A stretch of 64,000 nt of DNA from Brevundimonas naejangsanensis DSM 23858 (GTDB lineage Bacteria; Pseudomonadota; Alphaproteobacteria; Caulobacterales; Caulobacteraceae): NCBI RefSeq assembly GCF_000421705.1, contig NZ_ATXN01000002.1:620001-684000 (forward strand), given 5' to 3'. Position 1 is the first letter of the stretch. Each line of letters begins with the position of its first letter. Below the pieces are notes generated by a model. It did no database searches. It was given only the letters and a program-made list of their open reading frames with translations, and had not been told where the DNA came from. A program made the position numbers and the translations under genes. This document shows, piece after piece, positions 57,102 through 64,000 of this stretch.

Positions 57102-59921
57102 ATGTCGCCAGTCGCCTTGCTGTTCGCCCTCGCCTCCCTGTCTCCTGCCGACACGGCGGCGGCTTCCTCTCCTCCCGCCCAGGCTGCGCCCGCCCAGACC
57201 GCAACCCCTGTGCCGCAGGAAGAGATCGACGATGACGCCTATGACCTGGGCACGCTGGAGGTCGTGACGACCGCCCGGCGCGGCGCAGCCTTAGGCGATT
57301 ACGAGCCGGAACTGGTCCTCGACGAAGAACAGATCAAGGCTTACGGCGCCAGCAGCATTCAGGAGCTGATGACCCTGCTGGAGCCGGTGACGCGCAGTTC
57401 GCGGGGCGGCTCGCCGGTCTTCCTGGTCAATGGCCGCCGCATCTCGGGCTTCCGTGAAATTCGCGGCATTCCGCCCGAGGCGATCGAGCGCACCGAAATC
57501 CTGCCCGAGGAAACCGCCCTGTCCTACGGCTACAGCGCCGACCAGCGGGTGGTGAACTTCGTGCTCAAGGCCGATTTCCGCTCCCTGACGACCCAGGCCA
57601 GCGTGCGCCGCCCCGAGCAGGGCGGCCGCACCTTGACGCAGATCGACAACAACGTCCTGCGCATCGCCGGCAAGCAGCGCTGGACGCTGGACCTCGGCTA
57701 TCAGAACGACAGCCCCCTGTTCGAGACTGAGCGCAACATCCGCCGCGACGGCGTTCCCTATGACCTGATGGGCAATATCACGGCGCCCGGCGGCGGCGAG
57801 ATCGATCCCGCCCTGTCGGCCCTGCTGGGCCAGAGCGTGACGACCGCTTCGGTCGGCGCGGGCGCGGCAGGCGGCGCCGGCCTGGGCGACTTCGGCGTCG
57901 GGCCGCGCACCGACGACCTGACCGCCTATCGCACCTTGTCGCCCCAGCGCGAGAACAGCTCCATCACCGGCTCGCTGGTGCGTGACCTGAACCAGACCAT
58001 GTCCCTGACGCTCAGCGGGGAACTGTCCGATACCACCAGCTTCTCCTATCTGGGCCTGCCGGGCCTCAGCCTCGCCCTGCCCTCGACCAGCCCGTATTCG
58101 CCCTTCGCCAGCGATGTGCTGCTGCACCGCTATGTCGATGCGCCGGGCGCCTTGGGACGGAGCAGCGACACCCTGTCGGGTCAGCTGGGCTTCCTGGTCG
58201 ACGGCTATCTGGGCGACTGGCGCTGGACGGTGAACGGCGGCTATGACCGCGCCGAGACCAAGACCCGCACCGGACGCGGCCTCAACGACGAAGCCCTGCA
58301 GGCGGGGGTGACTGCGGGGGTCATCGACCCCTTCGGCGACCTGGGCCAGTTGCCGACCAATCCGTTCGACACCGCCCGCTCCGTCTCCAGCAAGTCCAGC
58401 ATCGAAGGCGTCATCAACGGCACGGCCTGGGAAGGTCCGGCCGGATCGCTGACCTCGACCTTCAAGATCGGTTTCGACAGCCAGTCGCTCGATTCCGAGA
58501 CCCTGCGCTTCTCTGAACAGGAACAGGCCAGCGTCTTCTCCGAACGCTCCCTGTCGCGCGACCGCACCAGCGCCTCGGGCAACTTCAACCTGCCCATCGC
58601 CAACCGCGACCGCGAAGTGCTGGGCGCGCTCGGCAATCTGTCGGCCAACCTGAACCTGGCCTATGAGGACCTGTCCGACTTCGGCGGCCTTTCGGCCTAT
58701 ACGGTCGGGCTGAACTGGTCGCCGTGGGAGCCGGTCAACTTCAACGCCAGTTGGGCCGACGAGCAGAAGGCCCCGTCGATGTCGCAGTTGAACGACCCGA
58801 CGCTGTCGACCCCCAACGTGCCGGTCTATGACTTCGCCACCGGCCAGTCCGTCACCATCACCCGGATCGAAGGCGGCAACCCCAACCTGTCCGAGGAGAC
58901 CAAGCGCGTCCTGAAGTTCGGCGTCAATCTGACGCCGCTGAAGGACAAGGACCTGCGGTTCACAGCCAACTACACCCGCACCGAAACCGAAGGCTCCATC
59001 ACCTCCTTCCCGACCATCACGCCGGAACTGGAAGCCGCCCTGCCCGAGCGCTTCACCCGCGATCTGGACGGCAATCTGCTGTCGATCGACGCTCGGCCGC
59101 TGAACTTCCAGAAGGCGGAGCAGCAGGAAATCCGCTGGGGCCTGAACTTCTCCACCGCCTTCGGCAAGCCTGACCCGGCGGCCATGGCCCGGATGAACGC
59201 ACGCAGCGGCGGCAGTCCGCGCGGATCGGGCGCGCCGGGCGGCGCTGGCGCCGGCGCTCGGCCGGGCGGCGGCGCTCCGGATGGCGCGCCGACCGTCATG
59301 CGGGTCGAGGGCGGTCCGCCCCCTGGCGGCGCTCCGGGCGCAGGCGGCCCTCCTCCGGGTGGAGCGGTGCGGATGCAGGCCGGCGGGTCGGGCGGCCCCG
59401 GCGGACGGGGTCGCGGCGGCGGCATGATGCCGGGCCAGGGCCGGTTCAACGTCTCGCTGTATCACACCTATCGCATCCAGGATGAGATCACGATCCGCGA
59501 CGGCCTGCCCGTGCTCGACCTGCTGGACGGCGCCGCCATCGGCGCGCGCGGCGGCCAGTCCCGCAATGAAGTCCAGTTGCAGATGGGCGCCTTCAAGAGC
59601 GGCATGGGCGGGTTCCTGAACGCCAACTGGAAGGAATCCACCCGTATCAACGGCGGCTCCTCGCCCGACGACGACCTCAGCTTCTCGGACCTGACGACGG
59701 TGAACCTGAACCTGTTCGCCGACCTGTCGTCGCGCGAAAACCTGGTCTCGCGCTATCCGTGGCTGAAGGGGACGCGCGTCAGCCTCGGCGTCGAGAACAT
59801 CTTCGATCAACGGCTGGATGTGCGTGACGGTCTGGGGAACACGCCGCTGTCGTATCAGCCCGACTACCTCGACCCGATGGGCCGGACGTTCAGGATCAGC
59901 CTGCGGAAGATCCTGTACTGA
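57102..59921 (+). CDS. TonB-dependent receptor with Gly/Pro-rich insert, 939 aa
   Basis: A signal peptide (MSPVALLFALASLSPADT) is followed by a TonB box (LEVVTTARRGA) and a plug with the pattern GGSPVFLVNGRRISGFREI, RGIPPEAIERTEILPEETAL and YGYSADQRVVNFVLKADF. This subtype, with a short plug and a large barrel, is common in Caulobacterales and Sphingomonads. At about residues 700-780 a Gly/Pro/Ala/Arg-rich low-complexity segment interrupts the barrel. The end is RTFRISLRKILY with a terminal aromatic. AGGA lies six bases before the ATG. The substrate is unknown. Confidence 0.88.
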   Translation: MSPVALLFALASLSPADTAAASSPPAQAAPAQTATPVPQEEIDDDAYDLGTLEVVTTARRGAALGDYEPELVLDEEQIKAYGASSIQELMTLLEPVTRSSRGGSPVFLVNGRRISGFREIRGIPPEAIERTEILPEETALSYGYSADQRVVNFVLKADFRSLTTQASVRRPEQGGRTLTQIDNNVLRIAGKQRWTLDLGYQNDSPLFETERNIRRDGVPYDLMGNITAPGGGEIDPALSALLGQSVTTASVGAGAAGGAGLGDFGVGPRTDDLTAYRTLSPQRENSSITGSLVRDLNQTMSLTLSGELSDTTSFSYLGLPGLSLALPSTSPYSPFASDVLLHRYVDAPGALGRSSDTLSGQLGFLVDGYLGDWRWTVNGGYDRAETKTRTGRGLNDEALQAGVTAGVIDPFGDLGQLPTNPFDTARSVSSKSSIEGVINGTAWEGPAGSLTSTFKIGFDSQSLDSETLRFSEQEQASVFSERSLSRDRTSASGNFNLPIANRDREVLGALGNLSANLNLAYEDLSDFGGLSAYTVGLNWSPWEPVNFNASWADEQKAPSMSQLNDPTLSTPNVPVYDFATGQSVTITRIEGGNPNLSEETKRVLKFGVNLTPLKDKDLRFTANYTRTETEGSITSFPTITPELEAALPERFTRDLDGNLLSIDARPLNFQKAEQQEIRWGLNFSTAFGKPDPAAMARMNARSGGSPRGSGAPGGAGAGARPGGGAPDGAPTVMRVEGGPPPGGAPGAGGPPPGGAVRMQAGGSGGPGGRGRGGGMMPGQGRFNVSLYHTYRIQDEITIRDGLPVLDLLDGAAIGARGGQSRNEVQLQMGAFKSGMGGFLNANWKESTRINGGSSPDDDLSFSDLTTVNLNLFADLSSRENLVSRYPWLKGTRVSLGVENIFDQRLDVRDGLGNTPLSYQPDYLDPMGRTFRISLRKILY

Positions 59922-59948
59922 TCGGCGTCACGCTGCTCACCGTCATAG

Positions 59949-59979
59949 AAAAGGCCCGGTCTCGCGACCGGGCCTTTTG
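59949..59979. terminator. Bidirectional terminator
   Basis: A perfect 13-bp stem AAAAGGCCCGGTC / GACCGGGCCTTTT with loop TCGC lies between the convergent TonB receptor and epimerase genes. The A and T flanks give a U-tract on both strands. Confidence 0.92.
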
Positions 59980-60006
59980 CCTGTATCGGTTTTACAAAAC
60001 CGGAGC

Positions 60007-60429
60007 TCAGTGCGCCTCTTTCGGCGTCTCCATCAGTTCGATCAGCACCCCGCCCATCTCCTTGGGATGCAGGAACACCACCGGCGTGCCATGCGCGCCG
60101 ATCCGCGGCTCGCCCGTGCCCAGGATGGTCACGCCCTTGGCGCGCATTTCAGCGATGGCGGCATGAATGTCCGCCACCTCAAAGCAGACGTGGTGCTGCC
60201 CGCCCTTGGGGTTCTTGGCCAGGAAGCCGGTAATCGGGCTGGTCTCGTCAAACGGCTCGATCAGTTCGATCTGGGCCGTCGGCGTGTCGATGAAGCAGAC
60301 CTTCACCCCCTGCGCGGGCAGGTCGAACGGCTCGCCGATCTTCGTCGCGCCCAGCACGTCGCGATACAGCTTGATCGACTCGGCGATGGAGGGCGTGGCG
60401 ACGCCGACGTGGTTCAGGTTGCCGATCAC
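60007..60429 (-). CDS. mce: Methylmalonyl-CoA epimerase, 140 aa
   Basis: A glyoxalase-fold (VOC) protein: [60 protein letters not shown] and [19 protein letters not shown] hold the metal-binding His, Glu and Gln/His ligands of the family. It interconverts S- and R-methylmalonyl-CoA. It starts at a GTG that overlaps the mutase stop (GTGA) and is the last gene of the methylmalonyl-CoA operon. Confidence 0.95.
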   Translation of the reverse strand: MIGNLNHVGVATPSIAESIKLYRDVLGATKIGEPFDLPAQGVKVCFIDTPTAQIELIEPFDETSPITGFLAKNPKGGQHHVCFEVADIHAAIAEMRAKGVTILGTGEPRIGAHGTPVVFLHPKEMGGVLIELMETPKEAH

Positions 60430-62597
60430 TTCTTCGTCTCCCCCATGTTCTGGACTGGCGCGGGCTGAGCATAGCCCAGGCGCTGGTTCAGCTTCTCGAT
60501 CAGGTCCACGGCCGTCTCGGCGATGACCGAGCCGGGCGGATAGACGGCCGCCGCGCCCATATCGATCAGAGGCTGCACGTCCGACGGCGGAATGACGCCG
60601 CCGACCACGATCATGATGTCCTCGCGCCCCAGCTTGGCCAGTTCGGCCTTCAGCTCGGGCACCAGCGTCAGGTGCCCCGCCGCCAGCGACGAGGCGCCGA
60701 CCGCGTGGACGTTCTTCTCGACCGCATCGCGCGCGGCCTCCGCCGGCGTCTGGAACAGAGCCCCCGCCGTCACGTCGAAGCCGATGTCGCCGTAGCCGGT
60801 GGCGACGACCTTCTGGCCGCGATCATGGCCGTCCTGACCCAGCTTGGCGATCAGGATGCGCGGCGGGCCGCCGTCGTTCTCGACGAAGGCCGCAACCATC
60901 GAGCGGGCGCGGGCGACCTTGGGATCGTTCCCAGCCTCCTTGGCGTAGACGCCCGAGACCATCTTCACCGTCGCGATATGGCGGCCGAAGGCGGCCTCCA
61001 GCGCGTCGGAGATTTCGCCCACAGTGGCCTTGGCGCGGGCCGCCCGCACCGCCAGCTCCATCAGGTTCTCATTGCCACGCGCGCCCTCGGTCAGAGCGTC
61101 CAGCGCGGCCTGCGTCGCCGCCTCGTCCCGCTCGGCCTTCAGGCGTTGCAGCTTCTCGATCTGACGGGCGCGCACCTCGGCGTTGTCGACCTTCAGCATC
61201 GGAATGTCGTCGACCACGGGGTTCAGATATTTGTTCACCCCCACGACCGTCTGCTGGCCCGTGTCGATGCGGGCCTGCGTCTTGGCGGCGGATTCCTCGA
61301 TCCGCAGCTTGGGGATGCCCGCTTCAATGGCCTTGGCCATGCCGCCGTAGGCCTCGACCTCCTCCATCAGGGCGCGGGCCTTGGTCGCCAGCTCCTGCGT
61401 CAGGCGCTCGACGTAGAAGCTGCCGCCCCACGGGTCGATGACGCGCGTCAGGCCCGTCTCGGCCTGCGCCAGGATCTGCGTGTTCCGCGCGATCCGAGCC
61501 GAGAAGTCGGTCGGCAGGGCCAGGGCTTCGTCAAGCGCGTTGGTGTGCAGGCTCTGCGTCTGGCCGCCCGCCGCCGCCATGCACTCGACCATGGTGCGCG
61601 GCACATTGTTGAACACGTCCTGCGCCGCCAGCGACCAGCCCGAGGTCTGGCAGTGGGTCCGCAGGGACAGCGACTTCGGATTGACGCCGCCTTCCCGCTT
61701 CACCGCCTCGGCCCACAGCAGGCGGCCGGCGCGCATCTTTGCCACCTCCATGAAGTAGTTCATGCCGATGGCCCAGAAGAAGCTCAGGCGCGGCGCGAAA
61801 CGGTCGATCTCCATGCCCGCCGCCTTGCCCGCGCGCAGGTATTCGATCCCATCCGACAGGGTGTAGGCCAGCTCGATATCCGCCGACGCCCCCGCCTCCT
61901 GCATGTGATAGCCGGAGATGGAGATGGAGTTGAACTTGGGCGTTTCCTTCGCCGTCCACTCGAAGATGTCGGCGATGATCCGCATCGAGGGCGCAGGCGG
62001 ATAGATGTAGGTGTTGCGGACCATGAACTCCTTCAGAATGTCGTTCTGAATGGTCCCGGTCAGCTTGGCGTGGTCGACGCCCTGCTCCTCGCCCGCCACA
62101 ACGTAGAGGGCCAGGATCGGCAGCACCGCGCCGTTCATGGTCATGGACACCGACATCTGGTCCAGCGGAATGCCGTCGAACAGGGTGCGCATGTCCAGAA
62201 TGCTGTCGATGGCCACGCCGGCCATGCCGACGTCGCCCTTCACCCGCGGATGGTCCGAGTCATAGCCCCGGTGGGTGGCCAGATCGAAGGCGACCGACAG
62301 GCCCTTTTGCCCCGCCGCCAGGTTGCGGCGATAGAAGGCGTTGGACTGCTCGGCGGTCGAGAAGCCCGCATATTGGCGGATGGTCCACGGCGCGCCCGCA
62401 TACATGGTCGGATAGGGCCCGCGCACGAAGGGAGCGAAGCCCGGCAGGCCGTGGATGAAGTCCAGCCCGTCCAGCGCCTCCGGCCCATAGGCCGTCTCGA
62501 CCGTCAGCCCCTCGGGCGTGGTCCACGGCGCGCGCTCAGGCCCGGCGTCGGTCGCGCGCAGATCAAGGGGGACCTTGGAGAAATTAGGAAAGCTCAT
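60426..62597 (-). CDS. mutB: Methylmalonyl-CoA mutase large subunit, 723 aa
   Basis: The substrate-binding TIM barrel opens with the segment around [20 protein letters not shown] and [20 protein letters not shown], with [20 protein letters not shown]. The C-terminal cobalamin domain has [20 protein letters not shown] (the DxHxxG base-off motif with the lower axial His) and [18 protein letters not shown]. It isomerises R-methylmalonyl-CoA to succinyl-CoA using adenosylcobalamin. The start overlaps the small-subunit stop (ATGA). Confidence 0.97.
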   Translation of the reverse strand: MSFPNFSKVPLDLRATDAGPERAPWTTPEGLTVETAYGPEALDGLDFIHGLPGFAPFVRGPYPTMYAGAPWTIRQYAGFSTAEQSNAFYRRNLAAGQKGLSVAFDLATHRGYDSDHPRVKGDVGMAGVAIDSILDMRTLFDGIPLDQMSVSMTMNGAVLPILALYVVAGEEQGVDHAKLTGTIQNDILKEFMVRNTYIYPPAPSMRIIADIFEWTAKETPKFNSISISGYHMQEAGASADIELAYTLSDGIEYLRAGKAAGMEIDRFAPRLSFFWAIGMNYFMEVAKMRAGRLLWAEAVKREGGVNPKSLSLRTHCQTSGWSLAAQDVFNNVPRTMVECMAAAGGQTQSLHTNALDEALALPTDFSARIARNTQILAQAETGLTRVIDPWGGSFYVERLTQELATKARALMEEVEAYGGMAKAIEAGIPKLRIEESAAKTQARIDTGQQTVVGVNKYLNPVVDDIPMLKVDNAEVRARQIEKLQRLKAERDEAATQAALDALTEGARGNENLMELAVRAARAKATVGEISDALEAAFGRHIATVKMVSGVYAKEAGNDPKVARARSMVAAFVENDGGPPRILIAKLGQDGHDRGQKVVATGYGDIGFDVTAGALFQTPAEAARDAVEKNVHAVGASSLAAGHLTLVPELKAELAKLGREDIMIVVGGVIPPSDVQPLIDMGAAAVYPPGSVIAETAVDLIEKLNQRLGYAQPAPVQNMGETKK

Positions 62598-63970
62598 TGG
62601 GCGGCCTCCTCGAAGGCGGCGGCGAAGCGAACAGGCGCCAAGGCCTCGAACGCTCCGGCGACGGCGGCCACGGCGGGCGCGGGCGTCACCGGCGCGGAAC
62701 GCACGTCCGGGTCGACAAATTTGGTGACGCCGACGATCTGGGCGGCGCCGTCCTTGAAGGCCTTCTCAGCCATGTCGCGAGCGCGGGCGATGCGGGGTTG
62801 GATCACCCCGCCTTCCAGACAGGCGATGACGCCGCCTTCGGCCTCATAGACCTGAAACTCGGCCCAGGCGGCCTCGGCCAACTCACGCGTGCGGGCGTCC
62901 AGATACCAGGAACCGCTGGCCGGATCGTCCACGCGGCCCAGATTGGACTCCTCCATCAGGATCAGCTGGGTGTTGCGAGCCTGACGCTTGGCGAAGTCGT
63001 CCGGCAGGCCCGCCGCGCGGGTGAAGCCGTCCAGCACCACCGCATCAGCCCCGCCCACGGCCCCGGCGAACCCGGCGGCGGTCAGGCGCAGCATATTCGG
63101 CCACGGATCGCGCGCCGACAGCATCCGTCGCGACGAGCGCGCCTCGATGACCGCCGGAACCTCGGCGCCGAACGCCCTAGAAACGCTGGCCCCGATCAGG
63201 CGCAGCGCGCGGATCTTCGCCAGGGAGTCGAAATAGGCCTGATCGACGGCGACACCTAGGACCACGCCTTTCAGAGCCGCCTCGACCGACAGACCCGCCT
63301 CAACCGCTGCCTTCACATAGGCCACAGCCGACGACGCGGCGAAGGCCAGTTCCTGGGCGATGGAGCCGCCCGCCTCGTGCGCTGCACGGCCCGAGGCCAT
63401 GAACAGCGTCGCCTCGGGATAGGTCGCGGCGTGGGCCGCCGCCGCCTTGGCCGTCGCAGCCATGAGGGCCGCGAAGTCGCCCGGCGCCCCGCCCGCCTCG
63501 GCATAGGCCGAGATCGGATCGAGGTGGAAGGCCAGCTTGGCGCGGGGCGAACCCTTGGCGACCGCCGACAGGGCCTCGGCCGCCTTCACCCCGTCGAACC
63601 CGGCGTCCAGCGCCACCGGCGCCAGCTCCAGCGCCACCCCGTCCAGCGCGCGCGCCAGACGCCCGACATCCGCCGCGACCGGCCCGGCGATCAGGATGGA
63701 GGCCGCCCCGTTTTCCAGATCGGTCAGGATGGCGCGGTTCAGGGCGTCCGCGTCCTCGCCCTCGTTCAGCGCCCGCACGTCCCACGCCCGACCTTCGGAA
63801 TCCGAGGGCCGGGGCGCAAACACCGACTCGCCGCCGTTCGCCGCCCCATACAGGGGCTTCGTCGCCAGATGATCCGCATCCAGATGGATGAGGCTCTCCA
63901 GCGAACGCTCCTTCAGCGCCTTTACGGCGGCTTCGCGCCACTCCAGCGGGGTCGGGTTGGGGAAGGTCAT
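62594..63970 (-). CDS. mutA: Methylmalonyl-CoA mutase small subunit, 458 aa
   Basis: A mutase barrel domain without a full cobalamin domain: [60 protein letters not shown] and [20 protein letters not shown] mirror the large subunit. At 458 aa it is shorter than typical small subunits and lacks the DxHxxG motif, as expected for the non-catalytic partner. It pairs with the large subunit to form the mutase. It is complete, starting at the ATG at 63970, and heads the operon. Confidence 0.93.
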   Translation of the reverse strand: MTFPNPTPLEWREAAVKALKERSLESLIHLDADHLATKPLYGAANGGESVFAPRPSDSEGRAWDVRALNEGEDADALNRAILTDLENGAASILIAGPVAADVGRLARALDGVALELAPVALDAGFDGVKAAEALSAVAKGSPRAKLAFHLDPISAYAEAGGAPGDFAALMAATAKAAAAHAATYPEATLFMASGRAAHEAGGSIAQELAFAASSAVAYVKAAVEAGLSVEAALKGVVLGVAVDQAYFDSLAKIRALRLIGASVSRAFGAEVPAVIEARSSRRMLSARDPWPNMLRLTAAGFAGAVGGADAVVLDGFTRAAGLPDDFAKRQARNTQLILMEESNLGRVDDPASGSWYLDARTRELAEAAWAEFQVYEAEGGVIACLEGGVIQPRIARARDMAEKAFKDGAAQIVGVTKFVDPDVRSAPVTPAPAVAAVAGAFEALAPVRFAAAFEEAAQ

Positions 63971-64000
63971 GCGGCCGCTCCTTCTTCCTTCGTCATCCTC
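63971..64000. other. Right edge of window
   Basis: Thirty bases upstream of mutA; too little sequence to judge a promoter. Confidence 0.3.

Noticed and set aside
57291..59810. 839-aa minus-strand ORF
   Set aside because: It mirrors the TonB receptor on the plus strand, has no recognisable domain, and results from GC-rich codon use.
60672..62849. 725-aa plus-strand ORF
   Set aside because: It is the shadow of the methylmalonyl-CoA mutase large subunit on the minus strand.

Overview
The window is high-GC alphaproteobacterial chromosome that fits Caulobacteraceae, most likely a Brevundimonas-type organism. The case rests on a FlaEY / flagellin / FlaG / flagellin cluster with a sigma-54 promoter and ftr-like elements as in Caulobacter, several TonB-dependent receptors, separate cytochrome b and c1 genes, and dense overlapping operons. 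The genus is inferred from gene content, not from a search. I see no rRNA, tRNA, insertion sequence, integrase or CRISPR array.

Layout. 1-4740: flagellar filament cluster (FlaEY running off the left edge, two flagellins, FlaG), with a -24/-12 promoter and three ftr-like dyads upstream of the second flagellin. 4758-7678: a compact phage-type module on the minus strand made of a DUF2793 tail-fibre-like protein with a polyglycine C-terminus, a 63-aa protein, a holin-like protein, an M15 endolysin and an overlapping Rz/Rz1 spanin pair. There are no capsid, terminase or integration genes. 7895-17209: housekeeping and metabolic genes (EEP-family protein, CCA-adding enzyme, CoA-pyrophosphatase-type Nudix, DUF1285, GNAT, enoyl-CoA hydratase, MBL hydrolase, a secreted Cys-repeat protein, exonuclease III, two uncharacterised proteins). 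17244-23738: recN, bamD, prs, a lipoprotein, rplY and pth. 23748-26927: a structured intergenic repeat and two DUF4139 secreted proteins. 27058-31482: a probable copper-handling operon (DUF2946, TonB receptor, PepSY membrane protein, PCuAC lipoprotein). 31556-39320: ychF, a duplicated-domain secreted protein, O-acetylhomoserine sulfhydrylase and two tandem M28 peptidases.

39466-42217: the cytochrome bc1 operon (Rieske, cytochrome b, cytochrome c1). 42413-45431: trmL, a second copy of the structured repeat, membrane dipeptidase, and hemF with an FNR/FixK-like box. 45442-51418: a hybrid histidine kinase, a glutamine amidotransferase, an ABM monooxygenase, rlmJ, a phage-motif small protein and topoisomerase IB. 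51435-53683: kbl-tdh threonine catabolism. 53723-56868: a lipoprotein (MliC plus DUF4232) divergent from a ZnuD-like zinc TonB receptor, with a near-consensus Zur box between them. 57102-59921: a TonB receptor with a Gly/Pro-rich insert. 60007-63970: methylmalonyl-CoA mutase small and large subunits and epimerase, which convert propionate-derived methylmalonyl-CoA to succinyl-CoA.

The parts most worth follow-up are the isolated lysis/tail-fibre module beside the flagellin genes, the long palindromic repeat found twice and both times between convergent genes, the metal-linked regulatory sites (Zur, CueR-like), and several secreted proteins with internal repeats and no recognised function.
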